A stretch of DNA of 64,000 nucleotides from an uncultured Burkholderiales bacterium (lineage in GTDB: Bacteria > Pseudomonadota > Gammaproteobacteria > Burkholderiales > Burkholderiaceae_C), in the NCBI GenBank assembly GCA_903933115.1, contig CAIZIT010000063.1, forward strand, positions 118,599-182,598, written 5' to 3'. Position 1 is the stretch's first letter, and each line of letters starts with the position of its first letter. A program made the translations under genes and the position numbers. Positions 17,286 through 26,634 of the stretch are shown here, piece after piece. The notes beneath the pieces were generated by a model, which saw only the letters and a list, made by a program, of their open reading frames with translations, was not told where the DNA came from and made no database searches.

Positions 17286-18131
17286 ATGAACTCTATCGAT
17301 CCCATGGGACTCAAAGGCGGCGCTATCAAGCGGCGCAAGGGCATTTACATGTTGCCCAATTTGGTCACCTTGGCGGCACTTTTTGGTGGGTTTTATTCCA
17401 TTGTGATGGCGATGAACGATCGCTTTGATGCCGCCACGATGGGTGTCTTTTGTGCCATGATTCTTGATAGCCTGGATGGTCGAGTTGCACGCATGACCAA
17501 TACCCAAAGTGCTTTTGGGGAGCAAATGGACTCTTTGGCAGATATGGTCTCCTTTGGTGCTGCTCCTGCGCTGATTTCCTATGAGTGGGCCTTAAAGGGG
17601 TTGGGGCGCTGGGGATGGATTGCGGCCTTTTTGTACTGCGCATGTGCAGCCCTCAGGCTTGCTCGCTTTAATGTCAATACCAGTGTGGTTGACAAGCGTT
17701 TTTTTCAGGGGCTGCCTTCACCTGCAGCAGCGGCTGTGATTGCTGGTTTTATTTGGCTGATCAATGATGCGGGCATTGAAGGCCCTACAGTGGCTTGGGG
17801 CATGTTTGCCCTTTGTTTGTTCTCGGGCTTGAGCATGGTCACCAATGCTCCTTATTACAGCTTCAAAGATGTACAAATGAAGCGAAGCGTTCCCTTTGCC
17901 ACCATTGTTTTATTGGCACTGATCATCGCGGTGATCAACATTCATCCGCCTACTGTTTTATTCGCTTTGTTTGTTGCGTATGCGATTTCGGGCTATGTGG
18001 TCTACGCTTGGCGTAAAGCCAGGGGGCTTCAAACCAGTGTGATCAGCACCTCAACCGATGAGCCTGAGGAGTCTGGGCTTCACGACTTAGAGGCGGACAA
18101 GGCAGAGGAGTCCCATCTCCTGCACCACTAA
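17286..18131 (+). CDS. pssA: CDP-diacylglycerol--serine O-phosphatidyltransferase
   Basis: An integral membrane enzyme making phosphatidylserine from CDP-diacylglycerol and serine. It belongs to the CDP-alcohol phosphatidyltransferase family: the signature DG-x2-AR-x8-G-x3-D-x3-D is visible as DGRVARMTN...GEQMDSLAD. About eight hydrophobic segments follow, and the C-terminus is charged. An AGAGGA site precedes the ATG at 17286. It lies 51 bases after psd and before the leuA leader, the usual order in betaproteobacteria. Confidence 0.95.
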   Translation: MNSIDPMGLKGGAIKRRKGIYMLPNLVTLAALFGGFYSIVMAMNDRFDAATMGVFCAMILDSLDGRVARMTNTQSAFGEQMDSLADMVSFGAAPALISYEWALKGLGRWGWIAAFLYCACAALRLARFNVNTSVVDKRFFQGLPSPAAAAVIAGFIWLINDAGIEGPTVAWGMFALCLFSGLSMVTNAPYYSFKDVQMKRSVPFATIVLLALIIAVINIHPPTVLFALFVAYAISGYVVYAWRKARGLQTSVISTSTDEPEESGLHDLEADKAEESHLLHH

Positions 18132-18191
18132 AAAACAACGGCCGTTGTTGAGTGGAACATGGGACTGGAAAAACTGTGATAAACTTTTACC

Positions 18192-18242
18192 ATGAACAAA
18201 TCTCTAGCGCTTCTATTGCTACGCTTTAACGGGCGGAGTTAG
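18192..18242 (+). CDS. leuL: leuA leader peptide (leucine attenuation)
   Basis: A 16-codon reading frame, MNKSLALLLLRFNGRS, containing five leucine codons, four of them consecutive. It ends at a TAG 25 bases before the attenuator hairpin. This is the arrangement of leucine-operon leaders: ribosome stalling at the Leu codons under leucine shortage would favour an antiterminator and let leuA be transcribed. It is too short for standard gene finders. Confidence 0.8.
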   Translation: MNKSLALLLLRFNGRS

Positions 18243-18267
18243 GCGCGCGAGTGTTCAAACCCCAAAA

Positions 18268-18297
18268 AGCCCGTATGCAGTTGCAACGGGCTTTTTT
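18268..18297 (+). terminator. leuA attenuator terminator
   Basis: AGCCCGT and ACGGGCT form a perfect seven-pair stem with an 11-base loop, followed by a T run. It sits between the leader peptide and leuA, 58 bases before the leuA ATG. The GGGCGG near the leader's stop could pair with the 5' arm of the terminator as an antiterminator. Confidence 0.82.
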
Positions 18298-18354
18298 GTT
18301 GTGGCTGGGGCGAATGGGTCACCTTCAAAATAATCAAATGCTTAGGAGTATTTC

Positions 18355-19893
18355 ATGGCCGATAAATTGATCATCTTTGATACCACATTGAGAGATGGAG
18401 AGCAGTCCCCAGGAGCGTCCATGACTCGGGATGAGAAACTCCGCATTGCTCGTCAATTGGAGCGTTTGAAGGTCGATGTGATTGAGGCTGGTTTTGCGGC
18501 CAGCTCCAATGGAGACTTTGAAGCCGTTCAATCGATCGCCAATGCCATCAAAGAGTCCGTTGTTTGCTCACTCTCTAGAGCCAATGACCGAGACATCAGC
18601 CAAGCAGCCTTGGCCCTCAAAGGCGCTGAGCGAGCTCGAATTCATACCTTCATTGCAACCTCAGCGCTTCACATGGAGAAGAAGCTTCGCATGACCCCTG
18701 AGCAAGTGCTTGAGCAGGCCAAGCTCTCCGTGCGATTTGCCAGAAATTTGGTCGCCGATATCGAGTTCAGCGCAGAAGATGCCTACAGAAGCGATGTGGA
18801 CTTTTTATGCCGAGTCATTGAAGGCGTGATTGCTGAGGGAGCCACCACGATCAATGTGCCCGATACGGTGGGTTACGCCGTGCCGGAGTTGTATGGACAC
18901 TTCATCAAAACATTGCGCGAACGCGTGCCCAACAGCGACAAAGCCATTTGGTCCGTTCACTGCCACAATGACTTGGGGATGGCCGTGGCCAACTCTCTTG
19001 CGGGTGTCATGATTGGCGGTGCTCGCCAAGTCGAGTGCACGATCAACGGTTTGGGTGAGAGGGCGGGTAACTGTTCTTTGGAGGAGATCGTGATGGCGGT
19101 CAAGACCCGAAAGGATTACTACGGCTTAGAGTTGGGCATTGATGCCAAGCACATCGTCGCAACAAGCCGCATGGTCAGCCAGACCACTGGTTTTGTGGTT
19201 CAGCCCAACAAGGCTGTCGTGGGTGCCAATGCCTTTGCTCACGCCTCAGGTATTCACCAAGATGGCGTCTTAAAGGCCCGCGATACCTATGAGATCATGA
19301 GAGCTGAGGATGTGGGCTGGAGCGCCAATAAAATTGTTTTGGGTAAATTGAGTGGTCGAAATGCATTCAAACAAAGACTCCAAGATTTGGGTGTTCAACT
19401 TGAAAGTGAGACAGATATCAATTCTGCGTTCTCAAAATTCAAGGAATTGGCCGACCGAAAAAGTGAGATCTTTGATGAAGACATCCTTGCCTTGGTGAGC
19501 GATGAAAGTGTGAGCCAAGGTCAAGAACAATTCTCTTTTGTGTCTTTGTCTCAAAGGAGCGAGACAGGAGAGAAGCCCCACGCGAGTATTGTCTTTAAAT
19601 TCAATGGCAAGGAAGTCAAAAGCGAATCGGAGGGCAATGGCCCCGTGGATGCATCTTTGAAAGCCATTGAGAGTTATGTCAAAAGCGGTGCAGAAATGGT
19701 CCTCTACTCCGTCAACGCCATCAGTGGCTCCACCGAGTCTCAAGGCGAAGTGACTGTTCGACTTCAAAACAGCGGTCGAGTGGTCAACGGTGTGGGCTCC
19801 GATCCAGACATCGTGGTGGCTTCCAGCAAGGCGTATTTGAGTGCTTTGAACAAACTTCAAAGCAAGTCCGATCGCGTTGCAGCACAAGGGTAA
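18355..19893 (+). CDS. leuA: 2-Isopropylmalate synthase
   Basis: It condenses 2-oxoisovalerate and acetyl-CoA, the committed step of leucine synthesis. The 512 residues match the long LeuA class. The N-terminal TIM barrel opens with [18 protein letters not shown], has the metal-binding [16 protein letters not shown], and [15 protein letters not shown]-terminal LeuA allosteric (leucine feedback) domain covers about 390-505. An AGGAG site lies 8 bases before the ATG. Transcription is likely controlled by the upstream leader peptide. Confidence 0.97.
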   Translation: MADKLIIFDTTLRDGEQSPGASMTRDEKLRIARQLERLKVDVIEAGFAASSNGDFEAVQSIANAIKESVVCSLSRANDRDISQAALALKGAERARIHTFIATSALHMEKKLRMTPEQVLEQAKLSVRFARNLVADIEFSAEDAYRSDVDFLCRVIEGVIAEGATTINVPDTVGYAVPELYGHFIKTLRERVPNSDKAIWSVHCHNDLGMAVANSLAGVMIGGARQVECTINGLGERAGNCSLEEIVMAVKTRKDYYGLELGIDAKHIVATSRMVSQTTGFVVQPNKAVVGANAFAHASGIHQDGVLKARDTYEIMRAEDVGWSANKIVLGKLSGRNAFKQRLQDLGVQLESETDINSAFSKFKELADRKSEIFDEDILALVSDESVSQGQEQFSFVSLSQRSETGEKPHASIVFKFNGKEVKSESEGNGPVDASLKAIESYVKSGAEMVLYSVNAISGSTESQGEVTVRLQNSGRVVNGVGSDPDIVVASSKAYLSALNKLQSKSDRVAAQG

Positions 19894-19900
19894 ATACCTA

Positions 19901-19923
19901 AGTTGCCCCGTTTTGGGGCAACT
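19901..19923 (+). terminator. Stem-loop after leuA
   Basis: AGTTGCCCC pairs with GGGGCAACT around a short GTTTT-type loop directly after the leuA stop. Only a mixed CTTCTCC tract follows, so it may stabilise the mRNA end or terminate weakly. Confidence 0.6.
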
Positions 19924-19999
19924 CTTCTCCACTTGTGGAAACCTTGCTTTTTGCACCTGACCCCCTCAGGGCTGGCGTGCTCAATCAAGCAACTTTACA

Positions 20000-20037
20000 A
20001 AAATGATGCAAGTCTTTGATCTTGCATCATTTTTTAT
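20000..20037 (+). terminator. Rho-independent terminator downstream of leuA
   Basis: AAATGATGCAAG pairs with CTTGCATCATTT around an eight-base loop and is followed by a T-rich tract. It is symmetrical enough (A run before, T run after) to act in both directions and insulates the DD-peptidase gene from leuA. Confidence 0.8.
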
Positions 20038-20272
20038 TTCTTGTTACACTCTGGACAAACATGATCTCATGGCAGGTGGATTGTTTTGTCCACAAAAGTC
20101 ATCATCCTTTCATACTCCAATGCCATTTGGCCGCTATCCAGGTCCTATGATGGCTCTTTAAGAGTGCGATGATGAGCTTGGATTGCTTTGAGATCTTGGC
20201 ATTCAGTTTGTGAGCAACTTGCCGATCATGGTGATGAGTGCGGCAAGTTCATTAATTCTTAGGAGAAAAATT

Positions 20273-21253
20273 TTGACCAAATTCATTTGGGTAAGTTGTG
20301 TACTTTGCTTGCTGAGTTTAGGCTCTCAGGCCAAAGTGGCGCCAACGCAAGATCAAAATACGGTTCTCGTGAAGTCCAAGGACGGTACCGTTCGCCACAA
20401 GTCGAACACGCTCAGACGTGCTGCCAACCACGTGGTGGTGCCCAGCAGACCCTCATTTGGGCAATTGGCGGGTCTGCATCAACATGCAGACGATTTGGCC
20501 CTCAAGTCCAGTGTGGCCTACGTCATCGATCAAGACACCCATGAAGTGTTGCTCTCTAAAAACGATCAAGCCGTTCTGCCCATTGCATCCATCACAAAGC
20601 TCATGACGGGCTTGATTGTCAGCGAAAACAAGTTGGATTTGTCGCAACCCATCACCATCACCGAAGACGATGTGGATACGGAAAAAGGCAGCTCATCGAG
20701 ACTTCGCGTGGGCACAACACTCACCCGTGGTGAGATGCTTCATTTGGCGCTGATGGCCAGTGAGAACCGTGCAGCGCATGCGCTCGGGCGGACCTTCCCC
20801 GAGGGAGGCTTGAGTGCTTTTGTTCAAAAAATGAATGAAAAAGCCCTTCAACTCGGGATGCGAGATACCAACTACTATGAGCCAACAGGCTTGTCGAGTA
20901 AAAATCAATCCAGTGCAAAAGACCTGGCAACGCTCGTGGGCCATGCCTACCATGACTCCTTGCTCAGAGAATTCACCACCTCGCCCAGCCACTCTGTCGA
21001 GGTGGGATCGAGAACCATGAGTTTTCACACCACGAATCGATTGGTTAAAAACCCCAACTGGGAAATCGGTCTGCAAAAAACAGGCTACATCTCTGAAGCC
21101 GGGCAGTGCTTGGTCATGCAGGCCAAGATCGCAGGGCGTCAATTGATCATGGTGTTCTTAGATTCAGCAGGCAAACTCAGCAGAATTGCGGACGCCGAGC
21201 GTGTCAGACATTGGGTCGAGGCGCAGCACCGTTACACGGCTCCACAAAGCTAG
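20273..21253 (+). CDS. pbpG: Serine-type D-Ala-D-Ala endopeptidase/carboxypeptidase (PBP7-like)
   Basis: A periplasmic penicillin-binding protein of peptidase family S11 that trims or cuts peptidoglycan cross-links. The three active-site motifs are present: SxxK (SITK), SxN (SEN) and KTG (KTGYISEAG). I place the start at the TTG at 20273 rather than the in-frame ATG at 20210, because AGGAGAAA at 20261-20268 is ideally spaced for it. Translation from there begins with a clean signal peptide (MTKFIWVSCVLCLLSLGSQA). The resulting 326-residue length fits PbpG. No C-terminal amphipathic anchor like that of DacA is visible. Confidence 0.88.
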   Translation: MTKFIWVSCVLCLLSLGSQAKVAPTQDQNTVLVKSKDGTVRHKSNTLRRAANHVVVPSRPSFGQLAGLHQHADDLALKSSVAYVIDQDTHEVLLSKNDQAVLPIASITKLMTGLIVSENKLDLSQPITITEDDVDTEKGSSSRLRVGTTLTRGEMLHLALMASENRAAHALGRTFPEGGLSAFVQKMNEKALQLGMRDTNYYEPTGLSSKNQSSAKDLATLVGHAYHDSLLREFTTSPSHSVEVGSRTMSFHTTNRLVKNPNWEIGLQKTGYISEAGQCLVMQAKIAGRQLIMVFLDSAGKLSRIADAERVRHWVEAQHRYTAPQS

Positions 21254-21353
21254 ATTTTTTTTACACCAAGAAGGGCGCTTGAACGCGCGTTCTAAGACCC
21301 TTTGTAGCTCCACCAAGGTCCGAGAAAAATCGAATCTGAACCGGTTGTGCGAC

Positions 21354-22136
21354 TCAGGGACTGTCGCCAAGGGCTCGTGAAATTTCCTTGGCCGTCCTTT
21401 GAAGATGGGGCAACCAGCCCTCGTCGAGCCGATCCGCTGGGGCAGAGATCGATAAGCCCGCTACCAATTCGTGCTGATCGTCGTAGACGCCACAAGCCAT
21501 GCACCTCACGCCAAGCTCCAGCTCCTCATTGTCCCTGGCGACACCGCTTGTGCGAACGCCCGCAAGCTCACGCTCCAAGGCCTCGAGCGTGATCAAGCTG
21601 TTGGTGGTGCTGCCAAAGAGTTGAGTTCTTTGCGCATACGCTTTGAGTTTGAGAGGATCCTCTGTGGCCAAAAAGAGCTTGCCCACAGACGTCAGATGTA
21701 AGGGCGCATGCCCTCCAATGGCGCGCACCACTTGCATACCCGAGCGTTCACTGTAGGCGCGCTCGATGTAGACAATTTCATCGCCTTGTCTGAGGCTTAA
21801 ATTGACCGATTGCTCAATCAAATGGTGCAAAGCTCTCATGGGCTCCAAAGCGGCATCCCTGACATTGAGCCGTGCTTTGACCAAATTACCCAGCTCCAAA
21901 AATCGCATGCCCAGTCGGTAAGTCCCCGACTCGGGCCTGTCCACATAGTGTCCGAGCGCCAAGTCGTTCAAGATGCGGTGAGCGGTAGAGGGGTGGAGCT
22001 GCGTTTTTTCGCTGATCTCTTTGAGACTCATGGCCTCTTGTCTGGAGGCCAGCAAATCCATGAGTTTGAAGATTCTCTCGATGACCTGAATGGCCGGTGC
22101 ATGAGAGTTGGATTCTGTGTGAGGCAAATTGGACAT
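21354..22136 (-). CDS. IclR family transcriptional regulator
   Basis: A 260-residue DNA-binding regulator. The N-terminal winged helix-turn-helix (about residues 15-75) contains MSLKEISEKTQLHPSTAHRILNDL, and the C-terminal IclR effector domain (about 85-255) includes GKLFLATED and RDNEELELGVRCMACGVYD. Family members usually control catabolic operons in response to a small acid. It is not beside an obvious target: convergent to the DD-peptidase and 86 bases downstream of bpt on the same strand. Its target may lie elsewhere, for example in the heterocycle cluster, which has no regulator of its own. Confidence 0.9.
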   Translation of the reverse strand: MSNLPHTESNSHAPAIQVIERIFKLMDLLASRQEAMSLKEISEKTQLHPSTAHRILNDLALGHYVDRPESGTYRLGMRFLELGNLVKARLNVRDAALEPMRALHHLIEQSVNLSLRQGDEIVYIERAYSERSGMQVVRAIGGHAPLHLTSVGKLFLATEDPLKLKAYAQRTQLFGSTTNSLITLEALERELAGVRTSGVARDNEELELGVRCMACGVYDDQHELVAGLSISAPADRLDEGWLPHLQRTAKEISRALGDSP

Positions 22137-22222
22137 GAGGCAATCTTAACTGTTTAGGCGCACTTTGAATCAAGACTTGAGGGTTAAAACCATGGCGTGT
22201 TGAACGCCCCCATGTTCAGACC

Positions 22223-22969
22223 TCAAAGCGAGGACACGTCATCGGTCCATTGACCCTCTTCTAAGACCTGAAAGGGCTTGAACAAGGCCTTGTAGCGCAT
22301 CTTGGGGCTTTCATTGATCAAGTAGCCCAAGTAGACAAAGGGCAGACCCATTTGGCGGGCTTGCTCGATTTGCCACATCACATTGAAGACGCCAAAGCTG
22401 CTCTGAGCCTCGGGTTCAAAGAAGGTGTAAACGGCAGACAAACCATCGTTCAAAATATCCAAAATGGAGACCATTTTCACGACCGATTGCCCGCTCTCTG
22501 GGTCTCGGGCGCGAAATTCAACCAGTCTGGAATTGACTCTAGACTGCAGTAAAAACTGTGCATACTGCTCCACGCTGTCTTGATCCATGCCACCTCCCTC
22601 GTGACGAGCGATTTGATAGCGTTGATAAAGATCGTAATGCTCTTGCACAAAACTCAAGCGAAGCACTCGCACCTCGAGGTCTTGGTGCTGTGCCCAAGCT
22701 CTTTTTTGGCTTCGGTTGGGGTGGTAGAGCTCACTTTTGATGCGAAGGGGAAGGCAAGACTGGCAATCGTCGCAATGGGGCCTGTAAGTGAACAGGCCAG
22801 ATCGTCTAAAGCCCTCTTGCACCAAGTTCGAGTAAACATCGCTGTTGATCAAATGACCTGGGGAGGCCACTTGGGACCTGGCGTCTCGATCGGCCAAGTA
22901 GCTGCAAGGGTAAGGCGCAGTGGAGTAAAACTGCAGACTGTGAAGGGGGAGGTCCTTTAAGTGCGTCAC
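22223..22969 (-). CDS. bpt: Aspartate/glutamate leucyltransferase (bacterial protein transferase)
   Basis: It attaches leucine from Leu-tRNA to proteins with N-terminal Asp or Glu, marking them for ClpS-ClpAP degradation. At 248 residues it has the ATE-type N-terminus with [14 protein letters not shown], the cysteine motif [12 protein letters not shown], and the C-terminal transferase part ending [13 protein letters not shown]. It starts two bases after the aat stop, so the two N-degron transferases form an operon, a common pairing in proteobacteria. Confidence 0.94.
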   Translation of the reverse strand: MTHLKDLPLHSLQFYSTAPYPCSYLADRDARSQVASPGHLINSDVYSNLVQEGFRRSGLFTYRPHCDDCQSCLPLRIKSELYHPNRSQKRAWAQHQDLEVRVLRLSFVQEHYDLYQRYQIARHEGGGMDQDSVEQYAQFLLQSRVNSRLVEFRARDPESGQSVVKMVSILDILNDGLSAVYTFFEPEAQSSFGVFNVMWQIEQARQMGLPFVYLGYLINESPKMRYKALFKPFQVLEEGQWTDDVSSL

Positions 22970-22971
22970 GT

Positions 22972-23742
22972 TCAGGCGGTGGTAGGAGCGGTTGAGTTCA
23001 AAATCTCTTGCCAGTATATCGGCTTAAAAACCCACTTGGGGGAGCTGTCCTTCAAATGGGGCGTTATGGCGTTTAAAAAATCAGACCGTTTGATGGTGTG
23101 TCCACCCATTGAGCTCAAATGGGCGGTTTTTTGTTGGCAGTCGATCAGTTCAATGTGGTGGAATTTGGCAAAGGCGACCAATGCACTTAGGGCAATTTTA
23201 GAGGCATCAGTCTGCAGTGCAAACATCGATTCTCCAAAAACTGCTCTGCCAATGTTCACCAGGTAAAGCCCCCCAATCAGCTCACCATTTTGCCAAGTCT
23301 CCACGCTATGAGCGTAGCCTGCCAAGTGCAATCGGTGATAGGCCTGCACCATCTCCTCAGTGATCCAAGTGCCCGATTGACCCTCCCTCTTTACTTGGGA
23401 GCAGTGTGCAATGACAGAGAGGAAGGCGCTGTCCATTTTGATCTCACACCCACTGCTTTGGCGAAAGCGTTTGAGGCTTTTTTTAAGGGAGGTGCTCAGT
23501 TTGAATTGCAAAGGATTCAACACCATTCTGGGGTCCGTGCTCCACCACAAAATAGGTTGACCAGCGCTGTACCAAGGAAAAATCCCTTTGCTGTAGGCGC
23601 TCAAAAGTCGCTCAACACCGAGCCCCCCACCGGCTGCTAGGAGTCCTGGCGCGGGGGAGTTCTCACCCATGGCCATCTCGACCTCAGGAAAGGGGGTGTG
23701 TTCATCTAAAAAGACAATGGAGTTTGCAGGCGAATTGCGCAT
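22972..23742 (-). CDS. aat: Leucyl/phenylalanyl-tRNA--protein transferase
   Basis: It transfers Leu or Phe from tRNA to proteins with N-terminal Arg or Lys in the N-end rule pathway. The 256-residue length is slightly above the usual 220-250. Conserved blocks are visible: [36 protein letters not shown], and [19 protein letters not shown] followed by ASKIAL. It is the first gene of an aat-bpt operon on the minus strand. Confidence 0.96.
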   Translation of the reverse strand: MRNSPANSIVFLDEHTPFPEVEMAMGENSPAPGLLAAGGGLGVERLLSAYSKGIFPWYSAGQPILWWSTDPRMVLNPLQFKLSTSLKKSLKRFRQSSGCEIKMDSAFLSVIAHCSQVKREGQSGTWITEEMVQAYHRLHLAGYAHSVETWQNGELIGGLYLVNIGRAVFGESMFALQTDASKIALSALVAFAKFHHIELIDCQQKTAHLSSMGGHTIKRSDFLNAITPHLKDSSPKWVFKPIYWQEILNSTAPTTA

Positions 23743-24027
23743 CTTCAGGGGAGGGGGTGCTGGCTAAGAGGAGTCTTTTCTGGCATGATAGAGGGTTTTT
23801 CATGTCCGATCAATCTCAGAGCTCCTCTACGGATTCTCTTTGGGTCTAAAGGATTTGAGGGGGCAAGCCTTCAAATGCAACGACCCAGAACTTCCTCATT
23901 GGCTCATCCAGTTGGGGGGCCTGGTCGGGTTTTGTGAATAAAAAAACTTCTCTGGGCGATTGGCAGCCCTTGGCCAGCACTTCAATCTTTTGAACCCTGT
24001 GGCCCCCTCCACCAAGGAAATTGATTC

Positions 24028-25119
24028 GTGAGAAGATTTTGGTTTGTCGACACCCTGAAGTTTTTGGGTGCTCAGTGCATTTTGTTGCATCATTTGTCCA
24101 TTTACGGCCCCATCGCCCAAGAGATTGGGTTTGAATACCCCATTGCCCTTGATGATTTCACCGAGATCACTCGACTGGCTGTTCAGGTTTTTTTGGTCAT
24201 TTCGGGCTATTTGACCGCTCAAGCCCTGAGCCAAATGAGGGAGGTTGACTTGATGGGCTTGTTGGTCAAGAGATACGCCAGGTTGGCACCTTTTTACCTC
24301 TTGAGTCTTGGTTTTTGCGTGCTGGTTTCGATTTTTTTAGAGGATTATTTATGGGGCTCTTGGGTGCCTGAGGTGCCAAGCGTCTTGGGTTTTCTTGCTC
24401 ACGCCTTCCTCCTGGAAGGTCTCCTTGATGTCCCTTCCATTTCCTCAGGGGTTTGGTATGTGGCCATTGATTTTCAGTTGTTTGGTCTGACCATGATCAT
24501 GGCCAGTTTGCTCTCTAAGAGAGCGCATGGCTGTGTTGACAGCACGAAGCTCAAACGGGTCTTGGCGCTCTTGGGCCTCATTTCACTTTGGGTGTTCAAT
24601 CTTCACGAGGCTTTGGACAACTGGGCCATTTATTTCTTTGGGGCCTACGCCCTGGGGCTCTTTGCCCGTTGGGCGCAGGACGGCGTTGCGAGTCGAAAGT
24701 TATTTTGGTGCGTGTGGCTCTTGGGGGGCTTATCGGTGATTTATGAACCACGCATTCGAATTTTCACAGCCCTGGTGGCTTCCTTGGCTTTGTTTTTATG
24801 GGCTCAAAATAGAGGGGATTTCCTCTCGGATCGCTTCAAATCAAAGTTGGCGCTATTGGGCGACAGCGCGTATGCGGTCTTTTTGAATCATTTTGTGTTG
24901 ATCATGGTCTTCAGTGCTGTTTGGAACGCTTTTGAATGGCAAGGACTGCAAAGCGCATTCTTGATGACCCTGGCTTACTGGGCATGCGCTTTGATGTGGG
25001 GGATTTATTTGCACACCCTGGTGGAGTCCCAGCTCCAGCGCCTCCACGCGTCTTGCATGGCGCTTTACAAGCGGCGAGCTCAACCGCGTTCAGCTACAGA
25101 ACTTTACAAAGCCATCTGA
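24028..25119 (+). CDS. Acyltransferase 3 family membrane protein
   Basis: A 363-residue integral membrane protein of the OafA/acyltransferase-3 type, which acylates sugars on surface polysaccharides or other exported molecules. About ten hydrophobic segments are present. The family's catalytic region shows FVDTLKFLGAQCILLHHL near the N-terminus and VFLVISGYLTA plus LLVKRYARLAPFYLLSL afterwards. A GTG start at 24028 is preceded by AAGGA at good spacing. It stands alone between aat and the efflux operon, so the substrate is unknown. Confidence 0.85.
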   Translation: MRRFWFVDTLKFLGAQCILLHHLSIYGPIAQEIGFEYPIALDDFTEITRLAVQVFLVISGYLTAQALSQMREVDLMGLLVKRYARLAPFYLLSLGFCVLVSIFLEDYLWGSWVPEVPSVLGFLAHAFLLEGLLDVPSISSGVWYVAIDFQLFGLTMIMASLLSKRAHGCVDSTKLKRVLALLGLISLWVFNLHEALDNWAIYFFGAYALGLFARWAQDGVASRKLFWCVWLLGGLSVIYEPRIRIFTALVASLALFLWAQNRGDFLSDRFKSKLALLGDSAYAVFLNHFVLIMVFSAVWNAFEWQGLQSAFLMTLAYWACALMWGIYLHTLVESQLQRLHASCMALYKRRAQPRSATELYKAI

Positions 25120-25286
25120 GTCCTGTTGTTCGCGTAGAACCCCTTCATTTCAACCCCAGCTCACCCTTGGCCTGCACCCTTAGCCTGCATCCTTGGCTCC
25201 TTGGGTAATTCCTTAGGGAGAGCTTCTCGATGGGAGGTCATAACGTCACGCGATGCGTTTATACTCGGCGGGTTACAAAGTCGTGT

Positions 25287-25299
25287 GAACAATTTGTTC
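25287..25299. promoter_or_regulatory. Palindrome upstream of RND efflux genes
   Basis: GAACAA-T-TTGTTC is a perfect 6-1-6 inverted repeat 83 bases before the adaptor start. Its size and position fit the operator of a TetR- or MarR-type repressor, although no such regulator gene is adjacent. Confidence 0.35.
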
Positions 25300-25381
25300 T
25301 AACCACTTGATTTTTGAGTTTTTAAGGACTCATTGAATCTTTTAATTTTTACAGTTAATTTGAGTTGGGGTGTGTTTTTCA

Positions 25382-26617
25382 ATGAAGATCAAAACAGTTC
25401 TCACGACCTTGGTGGCCTTGTCGGCCATCGGTGGCTTGGTTTATTATCGATTGGCCCCTAAAGAGGAGGGTCAAGCCAAAGGACCCAATGAGCCAGCGGT
25501 CACCTTGCAACTGGTCACGCCCAAAGACGTGCCTGTCAATTTGAGTCTGAATGGCTCAGTGACTGCGCTCAGAACGGTGGATGTGAGGTCACAAATCACC
25601 AACACGGTCAAAGAGGTTCGTGTCAAAGAGGGACAGTTTGTCAATCAAGGGGATGTCCTCTTTGTCTTGGACACGAGGAGCGACAAGGCCAATGTTGAAA
25701 AGCTCACGGCTCAACTCCTTCGTGACAAAGCCTTGGCCCAGGACCAAGACCGTCAATACGCCAGAGCTCAAGAGCTCAAGACCAAGAACTTTGTCTCCCA
25801 AGGTTCTGTGGACACGACCATGAGCCAAAGGGATGCCCAAGTGGCTTTGGTGGCCTCGGACGAGGCGGCTCTGGAGGCGGCCAAAGTCGCTTTGGATTTC
25901 AACACCATTCGTGCACCCATCTCAGGCCGCACCGGCGTGATCAATGTATTCCCCGGCACACTCGTGCTTCCTCAAACCGTCAGCTTGCTCACGATCACTC
26001 AAATCAACCCCATCAGCGTTCAATTCACGGTGCCTGAGAGCCAATTGAGTAAATTGCAATCGGCCCTGAAGTCTTCGGTCTCCTCTGAGGGCGCAAGCAA
26101 TGTGGAAGTGAAAGTGCCCAACACCAACAAGTCACTGAGTGGGCACCTTTATTTTGTGGACAATTTGGTCGACCCCACCTCTGGCACGATCAAAGCCAAG
26201 GCTCAATTCGACAACACCAACAACGATCTTTGGCCCGGACAGTTTGTACAAACCAAAGTCAACTTGGGGATCTTAAAGGACGCCATGTCCATTCCTTCCA
26301 AATCCATTGTCAACAGCCCCAACGGAAAATTCGTCTATGTGGTGGGCGAGGACCGCGTGGCCAAACAAAAACCCATCAAGGAGCTCTATGTTTTTGGTGA
26401 AAACATGGCCGTTGAGGGCTTGAGCCCCAACGACTCGGTCGTGGTCGAGGGCAAACAAAATGTCAGACCCGATGCCAAAGTCAGGGTCATCACCCCTGGT
26501 TCGGGTAAATCAGGGGCCACAGACGCGAAGGCGGCGGAGAGCGCTGACAAAGACAAGTCCAACTCAGCGCCTTCAGCGCCTAAGCCCACCGCCGACGTCG
26601 CATCTCCTGCCAAATAA
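25382..26617 (+). CDS. RND efflux periplasmic adaptor (membrane fusion protein)
   Basis: This adaptor links the inner-membrane RND pump to an outer-membrane channel. An N-terminal membrane anchor (MKIKTVLTTLVALSAIGGLVYY) is followed by the barrel-sandwich hybrid domain (VDVRSQITNTVKEVRVKEGQFVNQGDVLFVLD), an alpha hairpin (about 95-160), the second lipoyl half (FNTIRAPISGRTGV) and beta-barrel domains. The C-terminal 40 residues are low-complexity Ser/Ala/Lys/Pro. The ATG at 25382 is taken because it starts directly at the anchor. It precedes the pump gene by 17 bases, and no outer-membrane factor gene is present. Confidence 0.93.
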   Translation: MKIKTVLTTLVALSAIGGLVYYRLAPKEEGQAKGPNEPAVTLQLVTPKDVPVNLSLNGSVTALRTVDVRSQITNTVKEVRVKEGQFVNQGDVLFVLDTRSDKANVEKLTAQLLRDKALAQDQDRQYARAQELKTKNFVSQGSVDTTMSQRDAQVALVASDEAALEAAKVALDFNTIRAPISGRTGVINVFPGTLVLPQTVSLLTITQINPISVQFTVPESQLSKLQSALKSSVSSEGASNVEVKVPNTNKSLSGHLYFVDNLVDPTSGTIKAKAQFDNTNNDLWPGQFVQTKVNLGILKDAMSIPSKSIVNSPNGKFVYVVGEDRVAKQKPIKELYVFGENMAVEGLSPNDSVVVEGKQNVRPDAKVRVITPGSGKSGATDAKAAESADKDKSNSAPSAPKPTADVASPAK

Positions 26618-26634
26618 GCCCTCAGCCCCCAAGT

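Larger units (their letters stand above)
19894..20272. other. Intergenic region between leuA and the DD-peptidase gene
   Basis: This 379-base gap holds two stem-loops (19901-19923 and 20000-20037) and, at its right end, the AGGAGAAA ribosome site of the DD-peptidase gene. No convincing gene or known RNA is visible in the remaining 220 bases. Confidence 0.5.

Noticed and set aside
18192..18354. leuA leader as a riboswitch (for example T-box)
   Set aside because: A leucine-rich short reading frame and a single simple terminator explain it better; no T-box or riboswitch core is visible.
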